Of a stretch of DNA of 64,000 nt, positions 52,746-61,582 are shown in pieces. The notes under the pieces were generated by a model, which saw nothing but the letters and a program-made list of their open reading frames with translations, did no database searches and had not been told where the DNA came from. The translations under genes were made by a program, and so were the position numbers. Source of the DNA: Metarhizobium sp964253915. GTDB taxonomy: Bacteria > Pseudomonadota > Alphaproteobacteria > Rhizobiales > Rhizobiaceae. The stretch lies in the NCBI RefSeq assembly GCF_964253915.1, contig NZ_CAXUSG020000008.1:62001-126000 (forward strand), read 5' to 3'. Each line of letters begins with the position of its first letter. Within the stretch, counting starts at the first letter, position 1.

Positions 52746-54305
52746 TCAGGCCGAGGCGCTCAGCACCTCCTGGCGTTCCGCAATGAAATCGAGCGCCTGC
52801 TGTGCCGGCATCGCCTTGCCGAAGATGTAGCCCTGGCCGATGTCGCAGCCGAGAAGCAGCAGATGCGAGAGCTGGCCGTGCTCTTCGATGCCTTCGGCCG
52901 TGGTCTTGATGTTGAGGCTGCGACCGAGGCCGAGCATCGCCCGGACGATCTTGTCCTGGCGTTCGTCGTTCTGGTAGGTCGAGATGAAGCTCTTGTCGAT
53001 CTTGATCTTGTCGAAACGATAACGGGCAAGCTGCGACAGGCTGGAATAGCCGGTGCCGAAATCGTCGAGCGCCACCTGGACGCCGGCTTGCGTCAATTCA
53101 TCGAGAATGCGGGCAGCATCGTCGGGGTCCTGAATCAACGCGTTTTCGGTGATCTCGATCTCAAGGCGCTGGGCCGGGAATGTCGTGGTTTCGAGGATAC
53201 GCAGGATCCGCGAGGCGAGAAGCCGGTCTTCCATCTGCACCGGCGAGACGTTGAAGGACAGGACGATCTCTTCCGGCCAGAAAAGGGCGTCGCGGCAGGC
53301 CTGCGTCAGCAGGTTTTCGAACAGTTCGGTGATCAAGCCGGTCTCTTCGGCGATGGAAATGAATACCGGGGGCGGGATGAAAACCCCCTGGTCGTCGGTC
53401 CAACGCGCCAGGGCTTCAAAGCCGCAGATGGCGCCGGTGCGCAGGTTGATCAGTGGCTGGTAATGGGTGACGATTGCCTTTTCCTGGATCGCCAGGCGGA
53501 GTTTTGACTCCAGCGAGGCGCGTTCGGTGACCTTGTCCTGCATTGCGGTCTGGAAGGCACAATGGCGATTGGGGCCACCCGATTTCGCCTCGTACATGGC
53601 AAGATCGGCCCGATGTGCCGCCTCGTCGAGCCGCTCGCGACCTTCGCGCCACGTGGCGAAGCCGACGCTGGCGCCGACCTCGACGGCAAAACCGTCGATA
53701 TGGATCGGGCGGGTCACGGCCTGGATCAGCACCTGTGCGAACCGGCTCTGATGGTCTTCCGGCAGGCCGATCATGGCAATGAGGAATTCGTCGCCACCGA
53801 AGCGGAAGACGCAATCGGCCTTGCCCAATGCGCAAAGGCGACGCGATACCTCGATCAGCAGCGCATCGCCGCCCTTGTGGCCGACGAGGTCGTTGACCTT
53901 CTTGAAGCCGTCGAGATCGACGGAAAAGACCGTGACGGTTCTTTCCTGATCCCCGTCCAGCGCCCGGCCGAGCGGCAGGGTGGCGCGCTCGAAGGCATAA
54001 CGATTGGGCAGCTTGGTCAGGTGGTCGTGCGTGGCAGCCCAATCGGCGCGGGCCTGGGCGGCGGTTCGCAGGTCCATTTCCTTGCGCAGGTCGTAGATCC
54101 GCAAAATGGAATAGATGAAGCTCATGGCGCCGCCGACGGCGATCGCCAGCACCAGCTTGTCGGCGCCGTAGGGCTTGAACACGTTGACGAAGCGGAACAG
54201 GCTCTCATGGAAACTGAGTTCGTAACCCAGCCCCCAGAGAACAGTGCCCAGCGCAACCAACGACAGAAATTGCTTGCCGGCCCTGCTACGAAAAAAATCT
54301 TTCAT
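52746..54305 (-). CDS. GGDEF-EAL membrane protein (cyclic-di-GMP turnover)
   Basis: 519 residues. Two TM segments (about 12-30 and 49-68), then a GGDEF domain with intact RFGGDEFLIAM near residue 170, then an EAL domain with FEALARW, ITENALIQ, DDFGTGYSSLSQLARY and the metal/catalytic region TAEGIEEHGQ. Both active motifs look intact, so it may both make and degrade c-di-GMP; net direction cannot be read from sequence. Divergent from the CNNM-type gene. Confidence 0.93.
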   Translation of the reverse strand: MKDFFRSRAGKQFLSLVALGTVLWGLGYELSFHESLFRFVNVFKPYGADKLVLAIAVGGAMSFIYSILRIYDLRKEMDLRTAAQARADWAATHDHLTKLPNRYAFERATLPLGRALDGDQERTVTVFSVDLDGFKKVNDLVGHKGGDALLIEVSRRLCALGKADCVFRFGGDEFLIAMIGLPEDHQSRFAQVLIQAVTRPIHIDGFAVEVGASVGFATWREGRERLDEAAHRADLAMYEAKSGGPNRHCAFQTAMQDKVTERASLESKLRLAIQEKAIVTHYQPLINLRTGAICGFEALARWTDDQGVFIPPPVFISIAEETGLITELFENLLTQACRDALFWPEEIVLSFNVSPVQMEDRLLASRILRILETTTFPAQRLEIEITENALIQDPDDAARILDELTQAGVQVALDDFGTGYSSLSQLARYRFDKIKIDKSFISTYQNDERQDKIVRAMLGLGRSLNIKTTAEGIEEHGQLSHLLLLGCDIGQGYIFGKAMPAQQALDFIAERQEVLSASA

Positions 54306-54608
54306 CCCGGATTCCTCGCTTCCCGGGTGTATTTCATATCTGAAAAACTTAAAATGTTCGTTTCGGCAGGATGTAAAATGTCAATTGAGTGACAGCTTAT
54401 GCGCTTTGAATAGAAGGCATTTTAAACGTTGCTCATGCGGTCTCGTCTTCGCGCCGGGTAGTTGCGCCGCAGGGGCGGACGGTGTCGGGAACGCATCTTC
54501 ATACTGTAAAATGGCGCTCCGCAGTTTTTTACACGGCTTGGCAAGACTGTGCTATGTGTGGTTCATGTCGCCTTGCGCCATACCCGTCAACAATTTGAAG
54601 AGTCCCTT
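54306..54608. other. 303-base gap between divergent genes
   Basis: No gene recognised. AT-rich at 54340-54435. TGTAAAATG occurs twice (54372-54380 and 54505-54513), and TTTTTTACA lies near 54526, so related 8-9-base words bracket the region; they might be operator or promoter elements. Confidence 0.4.
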
Positions 54609-55886
54609 TTGCTTACCGAGATCCTGATCGTGATTTTACTCACCGTGCTCAACGGTGTGTTGGCAATGTCCGAATTGGCGGTTGTCTCCTCCAGGCCAGC
54701 AAGATTGAAAGTGCTCTCCGATCAGGGAAACCGCGGCGCCGCGATCGCGATCAAGCTCGGGGAAGATCCGGGCCGCTTCCTGTCGACCGTGCAGATCGGT
54801 ATTACCCTCGTCGGCGTCCTGTCGGGTGCCTTTTCCGGCGCCACGCTCGGCGCGCGTTTCTCCTCCTGGTTGCTGACCCAGGGCATGCCTGACAATGTCG
54901 CCGATGCCGTCGGCGTCGGCACGGTGGTCGTGGCGATCACCTACCTGTCGCTGATCGTCGGCGAACTGGTGCCGAAGCAGATCGCCTTGCGCGATCCGGA
55001 AGCGATTGCGGCGCGTGTTTCGCCCGCCATGCGGCTTCTGTCGCGGCTGGCTGCGCCTCTCGTCTGGCTGCTCGACCGCTCGGGTCGCCTGGTGCTGATG
55101 CTGCTCGGCCAGAGCGGGGCGTCCAACGACCGCGTGACCGACGAAGAAATCAAGACGGTTCTGGCCGAGGCGCACAGCGCCGGCGTGATCGAAACCGAGG
55201 AATCGGCGATGATCTCGGGCGTCATGCGCCTGGCCGACCGGACCGCCCGCGCCCTGATGACGCCGCGCCGCGAAGTCGAGGTGATCGATATCGAAGACAG
55301 TTTCGAGGAGATCAAGGAGCAGCTGCGTTCGACCAACCGCTCGCGCCTGCCGGTGCGCAACGGCAGTTCCGACGAGATCATCGGCGTACTGTTCGTCAAG
55401 GACGCCTATGACGCCTTTTTCCTGCGCAACGAGATGGACGTTCGTACCATCATGCGTGAAGTGCCTGTCGTTTCCGACCTGACCAGCGCCATCGACGTTA
55501 TCCAGGCGTTGCGCAAATCGACGGCGCACCTCGTGCTTGTCTATGACGAATACGGTCATTTCGAAGGCATCATCACCTCCGGCGACGTGCTGGAGGCGAT
55601 CACCGGCGTCTTCCAGGAAAGCGAAGTGGAAGAACCGGCCGTCGTCGAGCGCGAGGACGGCAGTTATCTTATCGCTGGCTGGATGCCGATCGACGAATTC
55701 GCCGACCAGATGGGCTTCAAGGTCGGCGAGGATCCGGAATACGAAACGGTCGCCGGCCTGGTGCTGACCGAATTGCGCCGACTGCCGGAACTGGGCGAAA
55801 GTTTTACCAAGAACGGCTGGCGTTTCGAAGTCATCGACCTTGATGGCCGTCGCATCGACAAGATCCTGCTGAGCAAGGTTGCCTGA
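54609..55886 (+). CDS. CNNM/CBS-domain membrane protein (CorC/hemolysin family)
   Basis: About 425 residues from TTG 54609; GTG 54549 is an alternative. DUF21/CNNM membrane domain with about four TM segments, two CBS domains (MTPRREVEVIDIEDSFEEI... and VPVVSDLTSAIDVIQALRKS), and a C-terminal CorC_HlyC domain (VAGLVLTELRRLPELGESF). Members affect Mg/Co efflux or membrane integrity; the older name hemolysin is historical. Stands alone before the ptsN paralogue. Confidence 0.9.
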   Translation: MLTEILIVILLTVLNGVLAMSELAVVSSRPARLKVLSDQGNRGAAIAIKLGEDPGRFLSTVQIGITLVGVLSGAFSGATLGARFSSWLLTQGMPDNVADAVGVGTVVVAITYLSLIVGELVPKQIALRDPEAIAARVSPAMRLLSRLAAPLVWLLDRSGRLVLMLLGQSGASNDRVTDEEIKTVLAEAHSAGVIETEESAMISGVMRLADRTARALMTPRREVEVIDIEDSFEEIKEQLRSTNRSRLPVRNGSSDEIIGVLFVKDAYDAFFLRNEMDVRTIMREVPVVSDLTSAIDVIQALRKSTAHLVLVYDEYGHFEGIITSGDVLEAITGVFQESEVEEPAVVEREDGSYLIAGWMPIDEFADQMGFKVGEDPEYETVAGLVLTELRRLPELGESFTKNGWRFEVIDLDGRRIDKILLSKVA

Positions 55887-55980
55887 TCCGGCCTAGCTCC
55901 CGGCGACCGGCAAGACGATTGCCGCTCGCCGCAGGAGGTCGTTGCCGGCCGTTCGATTTCCGCTTCCTGTGAATGCGGGT

Positions 55981-56015
55981 GGAAATCGTTTCACACTCGT
56001 TCGAAGTTGCTCTAA
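55981..56015. repeat. Degenerate fragment related to the RIME-like repeat
   Basis: Reverse strand reads TTAGAGCAACTTCGAACGAG, whose first 13 bases match the left end of the copy at 38491, followed by a more diverged GTG..AACGATTTC segment. It ends 13 bases before the ptsN start. Confidence 0.35.
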
Positions 56016-56028
56016 GGCAGACGCCGTC

Positions 56029-56484
56029 ATGAAGATTTCCGATCTGATATCGCCCGGCAGTGTGCTTGCGCACGTTTCCGTTTCCAACAAGAACAAGCTG
56101 CTGCAGCTTGCCGCCGACACGGCCGCGGCCGCGACCGGTCTCGATGCGGCCGCCATCTTCAAGGGGCTGGTCAACCGCGAAAAGCTCGGCTCGACCGGCA
56201 TCGGCGAGGGCGTGGCCATTCCGCATGCGCGTTATGCCGGCCTGAACGACGCCTACGGCCTCGTCATCCGTCCGGCGAAACCTGTGGATTTCGAGGCGAT
56301 CGACGATATTCCCGTCGATGTCGTTTTCGTGTTCCTGACGCCGGAAGGCGATCGCGGCGACCATCTCAATGCCCTGTCGGCTATCGCCCGGCGTTTGCGC
56401 ACCGACAGCGTGCTGCGCAACGTCCGCCAGGCACGCGACGCCGACCAGCTTTATGCGGCGCTGATTGCCGACGATCCGGCCTGA
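56029..56484 (+). CDS. ptsN: Nitrogen-PTS EIIA protein, PtsN-type
   Basis: 151 residues. The phosphorylated His66 in GIGEGVAIPHARY is present. PtsN receives phosphate from NPr and in rhizobia influences potassium transport, nitrogen and carbon regulation. Canonical ptsN is linked to rpoN; here it precedes UDP-sugar genes, so it may be a second copy. The two genes after it may share its transcript, as only 161 bases lie between. Confidence 0.88.
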   Translation: MKISDLISPGSVLAHVSVSNKNKLLQLAADTAAAATGLDAAAIFKGLVNREKLGSTGIGEGVAIPHARYAGLNDAYGLVIRPAKPVDFEAIDDIPVDVVFVFLTPEGDRGDHLNALSAIARRLRTDSVLRNVRQARDADQLYAALIADDPA

Positions 56485-56645
56485 GGCTTTTGCGCCGAGA
56501 CCCGGTGTCTGCGGCCCGCGGCCTTTTGCCGTCGATTGTGACAAAGCCCGCCGTTGAACCGGACGTTAAAGCGCGTTAAGCATGCCGCCACTATCGGAAA
56601 GGCGCCTGCGAAACCACGGTGCGCCGATGCTCCAATGAGGATCTT

Positions 56646-57965
56646 ATGCGTCTTGTAATGATCGGTTCGGGTTATGTCGGGCTTGTGTCGGGGGCATGTT
56701 TTGCGGATTTCGGCCATAGTGTCGTCTGCGTCGACAAGGTCGAGGAAAAGGTCGAGAGCCTGCGCAAAGGTTTGATTCCGATCTTCGAACCGGGGCTCGA
56801 CGCTCTCGTCGCCTCGAACGCCAAGGCCGGCCGCCTGAGCTTTTCGACGGATCTGGCTGCGGCGGTGCGGGACGCCGATGCGGTGTTCATCGCCGTCGGC
56901 ACGCCGTCGCGCCGCGGCGACGGCCATGCCGATTTGAGCTACGTCTACGCCGCCGCTCGTGAAATCGCCCGCGCCGTGACCGGCTTTACCGTCATCGTCA
57001 CCAAGTCGACCGTTCCGGTCGGCACGGGCGATGAGGTGGAGCGGATCATGCGCGAGGAAAACCCGCAGGCCGATATCGAGGTTGTCTCCAATCCGGAGTT
57101 CTTGCGCGAGGGCGCGGCGATCTCCGATTTCAAGCGGCCGGACCGCGTCGTTATCGGCACCATCGAGCCGCGTGCCATTGAGGTGATGAAGGACGTCTAT
57201 CGTCCCCTGTCGCTTAACGAGGCGCCGCTGATGTTCTGCGAGCGGCGCACCTCCGAACTGATCAAATATGCCGGCAACGCCTTCCTGGCGATGAAGATCA
57301 CCTTCATCAACGAGATCGCCGATCTGTGCGAGCGCGTCGGCGCCGACGTGCAGAAGGTGGCCAAGGGCATTGGCCTCGACAAGCGTATCGGCGACAAGTT
57401 CCTGCATGCCGGCCCCGGTTACGGCGGTTCGTGCTTTCCCAAGGATACGCTGGCGCTGGCCAAGACCGCCCAGGACCATGACAGCCCGATGCGGCTGGTG
57501 GAGGCGACCGTTGCCATCAACGACACCCGCAAGCGGGCGATGGCGCGCAAGGTGATCGCCGCCAGCGGCGGTGACGTGCGCGGCAAGAAGGTCGCCGTCC
57601 TCGGCCTGACCTTCAAGCCCAACACCGACGATATGCGCGAATCGCCGTCCATCGCCATCATCCAGGCGCTGCAGGACAACGGCGCGGTCATCAGCGCCTA
57701 CGATCCGGAAGGCATGGAGGCGGCAAAGAGCGTCATCGACGGCGTCGCTTACGCCACCAGCCCCTATGATGCCGCCGAAGGCGCCGACGTGCTGGTGCTG
57801 GTGACGGAATGGGACGCATTCCGCGCGCTCGATTTCGGCCGTCTGAAGACGGTGATGAATGCGCCGCTGCTCGTCGACCTGCGCAACGTCTATCCGCCGC
57901 AGGAGGTGACGCGCCATGGTTTCGAGTACCACAGCGTCGGCCGCAAGTCGGGTGGTGCCGCCTAG
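56646..57965 (+). CDS. rkpK: UDP-glucose 6-dehydrogenase
   Basis: 439 residues; oxidises UDP-glucose to UDP-glucuronate with two NAD. N-terminal MIGSGYVGLVSGACFADFGH, conserved STVPVGTGDEVERI, catalytic Cys near residue 264 in GPGYGGSCFPKDTLAL, and a C-terminal domain (LGLTFKPNTDDMRESPS). The next gene starts at the base after the stop, so they form a two-gene operon feeding UDP-glucuronate/galacturonate to LPS and capsular polysaccharide, like rkpK-lpsL of Sinorhizobium. Confidence 0.95.
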   Translation: MRLVMIGSGYVGLVSGACFADFGHSVVCVDKVEEKVESLRKGLIPIFEPGLDALVASNAKAGRLSFSTDLAAAVRDADAVFIAVGTPSRRGDGHADLSYVYAAAREIARAVTGFTVIVTKSTVPVGTGDEVERIMREENPQADIEVVSNPEFLREGAAISDFKRPDRVVIGTIEPRAIEVMKDVYRPLSLNEAPLMFCERRTSELIKYAGNAFLAMKITFINEIADLCERVGADVQKVAKGIGLDKRIGDKFLHAGPGYGGSCFPKDTLALAKTAQDHDSPMRLVEATVAINDTRKRAMARKVIAASGGDVRGKKVAVLGLTFKPNTDDMRESPSIAIIQALQDNGAVISAYDPEGMEAAKSVIDGVAYATSPYDAAEGADVLVLVTEWDAFRALDFGRLKTVMNAPLLVDLRNVYPPQEVTRHGFEYHSVGRKSGGAA

Positions 57966-58985
57966 ATGCGTTATTTGATTACCGGCACCGCGGGTTTCAT
58001 CGGTTTCCATCTGGCCCGCCGCCTGCTTGAGGAAGGCCATTCCGTCACCGGTTTCGACGGGATGACGGCTTATTACAATGTGCGCCTCAAGGAGGCGCGG
58101 CATGCGGCGCTGGCGCAGTTCCCGGCCTTCAAGCCCTATATCGGCATGTTGGAGGATGAAAAGGCGCTGACTGACGCCTACGACATCGAAAAGCCCGACG
58201 TCATCGTCCACCTCGCCGCCCAGGCGGGGGTGCGCTACAGCCTGGAAAATCCCAAGGCCTATTTCGATGCCAATCTTTCCGGCACATGGAACGTGCTGGA
58301 GCTGGCGCGCCGGGCGGAGATCCGCCATCTGATGCTCGCCTCGACCTCGTCGGTCTACGGCGCCAATCCCGATATCCCCTTCCGCGAGAGCGACAGGACG
58401 GATGAGCCGCTGACCTTCTACGCCGCCAGCAAGAAGGCGACGGAGGTGATGGCCCACAGCTATTCCCACCTGCACAAGATCCCGACGACGGCCTTCCGCT
58501 TCTTCACGGTCTACGGTCCCTGGGGCCGGCCGGACATGGCGTTGTTCAAATTCGTCAAGGGCATGCTCGACGGCAACGAGATCGAGATCTACGGCGAAGG
58601 CAAGATGAGCCGTGATTTCACCTATGTCGACGATCTCGTCGACGGCATCATCAAGCTTTCCGCAGTGGTTCCCGCCGAAGCGAACCGGGTGCAGTCGCCC
58701 GGTGTCATCGATACGTTGTCGCATCAGGCACCGTTCCGCGTCGTCAACATCGGCGGCGGTCAGCCGGTCGGCCTGCTCGATTTCGTCGAGACGGTGGAAG
58801 AGGTGCTTGGCCGTCCGGCGAAACGACGGATGCTGCCGATGCAGAAGGGTGACGTGCCGCGCACCTATGCCAGCCCCGACCTTTTGGTGGCGTTGACCGG
58901 CTACAAGCCGGAAACCAGCCTCAAGGACGGGGTGCGGGCCTTTGTTGAATGGTATCTGGAAGCGCGCAAGGATTTCCTCGATTGA
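57966..58985 (+). CDS. lpsL: UDP-glucuronate 4-epimerase (UDP-galacturonate synthesis)
   Basis: 339-residue extended SDR: GTAGFIGFHLARRLLEEGH, catalytic Thr/Ser in STSSVYG and Tyr-x3-Lys in FYAASKKATE, then FFTVYGPWGRPDMALFKF, characteristic of UDP-GlcA C4-epimerases. Supplies UDP-galacturonic acid for LPS core and O-antigen/K-antigen. Directly abuts rkpK. Confidence 0.93.
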   Translation: MRYLITGTAGFIGFHLARRLLEEGHSVTGFDGMTAYYNVRLKEARHAALAQFPAFKPYIGMLEDEKALTDAYDIEKPDVIVHLAAQAGVRYSLENPKAYFDANLSGTWNVLELARRAEIRHLMLASTSSVYGANPDIPFRESDRTDEPLTFYAASKKATEVMAHSYSHLHKIPTTAFRFFTVYGPWGRPDMALFKFVKGMLDGNEIEIYGEGKMSRDFTYVDDLVDGIIKLSAVVPAEANRVQSPGVIDTLSHQAPFRVVNIGGGQPVGLLDFVETVEEVLGRPAKRRMLPMQKGDVPRTYASPDLLVALTGYKPETSLKDGVRAFVEWYLEARKDFLD

Positions 58986-59092
58986 GCGCGCGTGCGCGCC
59001 TTTATCCAGAAATGGCCACCGGTCTCATCTCGTAATTTCGCCGCAGCCGCTGTACACAATGGCGGCGCGGGGGCGTCTGTTTGGAAGTTGCG

Positions 59093-59872
59093 ATGCGTTT
59101 CATTCGAAAATTGCTGGGAATGGCGGAGCAGGAGACATTCGCCGATCATCCTCGGGCGCGGCTGCGCTACGAGGCCGGCGATTTCGCGGCTATCTATGCC
59201 GTGGGTGACGTTCATGGCTGCCACAGGGAAATGATCGACGCCGAGCGGCGGATCATCGAAGACAGCGCCGCCGAAAAGGGGCCGGTGCTGGTCGTGTATC
59301 TCGGTGACTATATCGACCGTGGACCGGCTTCCAACGATGTGGTGGAGCATCTCTGCAGCGTGCCGCCGGCAGGGCTGGAGCGCATAACGCTGTGCGGCAA
59401 TCACGAGGATACGTTCCTGCGTTTCCTCGATGCGCCGACCAGCCATCGCGGCTGGCTCGACTGGGGTGGCCACGAAATGCTGGCGTCCTATGGTGTCGAC
59501 GTCACCCATATCCTGCAGACCAGCCGCAGTTTCGAGGCCGTCGCCGAGGCGGCGATGGAAGCGATCCCGGAACGGCATATCCGCCTGCTGCGGGCGCTGC
59601 CGGTGCTTCTGGAGGTCGGCAAGCTGGTATTCGCGCATGCCGGCATCCGTCCGGGCGTGGCGATCGAGGAACAGACGGACCGTGACCTCCTGTGGATCCG
59701 TGAGCCGTTCCTCTCGGAAGGGGCGGGCCTGCCGCTGCTGGTCATTCACGGGCATACGCCGACGGACGAGCCGGTCTTCGCCAAGGGCCGCATCGGCATC
59801 GATACCGCAGCCTTCGCCACTGGCCGGCTGACGGTTCTCAAGGTCGCCGGAAACCAGGCGCGCATCCTCTGA
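59093..59872 (+). CDS. Serine/threonine-type protein phosphatase (metallophosphoesterase)
   Basis: 259 residues with the PPP/bacteriophage lambda-type signature: AVGDVHGCHREM (GDxHG), LGDYIDRGPASND (GDxxDRG), TLCGNHEDTFLRFL (GNHE) and late VIHGHTPTDEP. All metal ligands are present, so it is likely active. Whether it acts on phosphoproteins, diadenosine tetraphosphate or another ester cannot be told. GGAAG before ATG 59093; terminator follows. Confidence 0.9.
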   Translation: MRFIRKLLGMAEQETFADHPRARLRYEAGDFAAIYAVGDVHGCHREMIDAERRIIEDSAAEKGPVLVVYLGDYIDRGPASNDVVEHLCSVPPAGLERITLCGNHEDTFLRFLDAPTSHRGWLDWGGHEMLASYGVDVTHILQTSRSFEAVAEAAMEAIPERHIRLLRALPVLLEVGKLVFAHAGIRPGVAIEEQTDRDLLWIREPFLSEGAGLPLLVIHGHTPTDEPVFAKGRIGIDTAAFATGRLTVLKVAGNQARIL

Positions 59873-59877
59873 TGTCG

Positions 59878-59903
59878 CGAGGGTGAAGGCCCTTCGTTTT
59901 TTT
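59878..59903 (+). terminator. Terminator after the phosphatase gene
   Basis: CGAGGG/CCCTTCG stem with a one-base bulge and loop TGAAGG, followed by seven T. Confidence 0.65.
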
Positions 59904-60035
59904 GCCGGCGAATTCTACTCCGCCCGGCAGTGCCCCGCCAGACTTGGAGTTGGTCTTTTCAGCCACGGCCCATGGAGCGCCGTTTCGTCGCGGTTTTTTG
60001 CGCTCTCACGGCCTGTGCGAGCCAGGATGCCGGCT

Positions 60036-60965
60036 TCAAATGATATCGTACATCGAAAATTCTACCTGCCCGACCAGCTTTGCCGATATGTCGGCCGATC
60101 CGTCGCCATTGCTGTCAACGAAAAGGAATTTGTCTGCTCCGACGCTCGCCAGCACGTAGAGAACCTTGCCGTCAAGCGCTTCGTCGGCGGCGACATTCGC
60201 GGTGGCGGCATCGGAAAAGGATGACGAGAGCGATCGGAAGTTGACGGCGCTGCCCGCGCCTCCGGAAATTTCAAAGGTTATGCTGTCGATTCCGGACTGG
60301 AAGCCCTTGATGACGTCACGATTGGCGTCGGTGAGGCCGCTGTCCCCAGGCAGAATGTGAAGCACCTCCGCACGCGTCAGGCTCGGATTGGATGCATTGA
60401 GTTCCGGGCCATTGCGGGTATGCACGACTGTGTCGTCCCCGCCCATGTTGATCTGCAGGTCGGTGATAGCGTTGCTGAGTTTGCCAGGATCGGGCGGGGA
60501 AGGCGAATTCGCGTCTATCATTCGCAGATAATCGCGCCCCTGCGTTTCTCCCGTGCTGCCTGTGTAATTTGCCAACGCACCCGGCGATGTGTTCAGCGCA
60601 TCGGTATAGGCTGCGGCCGCCGCCAGTTTTTTGTCAGCCGTGGTTCTGTCCGCGCCCGTTGCTCCATCCAGGATATTGACGGCAATCGTTTCGATGGTTT
60701 GCCGACCAGAACTCAGTTCGTTGGCAAAGAAGCTGGCTCCGGCCTGATCGGCATTCCGGTTGAACAGGCTCCTGAAAATCTCGTTGACGACGCGATCGTT
60801 TTCCATTCCGGAAAATCTGGACTTGTATTCAGCGGTCGCCGCCAAAGTTCCCAGTATCGGTGCAAGATTGGCGCCCGAGGCCGTGATGCCGTTAAAATAA
60901 GTCAGTCCGCCGGGATCTGCGGGCCGCCCAAACAATGCCAGATATACGCCCTGAACCGTCGCCAT
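60036..60965 (-). CDS. DUF4214-domain protein
   Basis: 309 residues from ATG 60965 (GGAGG upstream). It opens with a DUF4214 block (VYLALFGRPADPGGLTYFNG, FRSLFNRNADQAGASFFANE) and ends in an EF-hand-like segment (FLFVDSNGDGSADISAKLVG) resembling the C-terminal 'bluetail' region of some type-I-secreted proteins. No N-terminal signal peptide. Distantly related to the RTX/DUF4214 protein at 41465. It lies in a slightly AT-richer patch; probably an extracellular or surface protein, function unknown. Confidence 0.82.
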   Translation of the reverse strand: MATVQGVYLALFGRPADPGGLTYFNGITASGANLAPILGTLAATAEYKSRFSGMENDRVVNEIFRSLFNRNADQAGASFFANELSSGRQTIETIAVNILDGATGADRTTADKKLAAAAAYTDALNTSPGALANYTGSTGETQGRDYLRMIDANSPSPPDPGKLSNAITDLQINMGGDDTVVHTRNGPELNASNPSLTRAEVLHILPGDSGLTDANRDVIKGFQSGIDSITFEISGGAGSAVNFRSLSSSFSDAATANVAADEALDGKVLYVLASVGADKFLFVDSNGDGSADISAKLVGQVEFSMYDII

Positions 60966-61145
60966 TTCTCGCCTCCTCCGGGCTTGTTCCGTCCTTCCCA
61001 AGGAAAGCTATGGCACGATGGAGGATCGGCAAGGCGAGGATCGGAAGGTTGCCGCTCACCTTTTCCTGACAACGAAAAATGCCGTTCCGTAAAATTGCAT
61101 TCATTGATTTAAGCCGGCCTCAAAGCCTGCCGTGTAAAGTCAAAA

Positions 61146-61466
61146 TCACTGATCGACGAGGCGCCCTGGCGTGTCGCTCGTGACGACAAGCGGTCGTGAC
61201 TGCGCCACTTGCCTCAACTCTTCCGGCACGGCCGAATTCGCCTTTGTCCCTTGGCGCAATTTGGTCGTGCCGTTTTTATTTGCCTGCCGGGCATCTTTCG
61301 CTACTATGTCTTCGACCGAGCCTTGCTCCAGCGGGAAAAACGTGCCGGATTCGTAGCCGAGCGGCGCACGAATAACAGGCTTCTTGCCGCAAAATTTTGC
61401 AAAAAATCTTTTGTATTCAAATGCTTCGCCAGCTTGTGGTGAAACTTTGGGCATGGTAGCAATCAT
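61146..61466 (-). CDS. Hypothetical protein
   Basis: 106 residues (MIATMPKVSPQAGEAFEYKR...), basic, no recognised motif and no ribosome site seen upstream. Base composition is AT-richer than the neighbours, matching the patch that holds the DUF4214 gene just downstream. May be real, or a chance open frame. Confidence 0.35.
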   Translation of the reverse strand: MIATMPKVSPQAGEAFEYKRFFAKFCGKKPVIRAPLGYESGTFFPLEQGSVEDIVAKDARQANKNGTTKLRQGTKANSAVPEELRQVAQSRPLVVTSDTPGRLVDQ

Positions 61467-61582
61467 ATATTAGGAAACAAAAGATGCGACGGCGACGCCA
61501 CCCGCGCGACCGTTGCACGAAGCCCCGGTTATGGGGCGCGCCAGGTCAAAAACAAAAGTCGTAGAGACAAAGGGGGCCATGC

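Noticed and set aside
56451..58724. 757-codon open frame opposite ptsN, rkpK and lpsL
   Set aside because: Shadow of three real genes; no start signal or domain.
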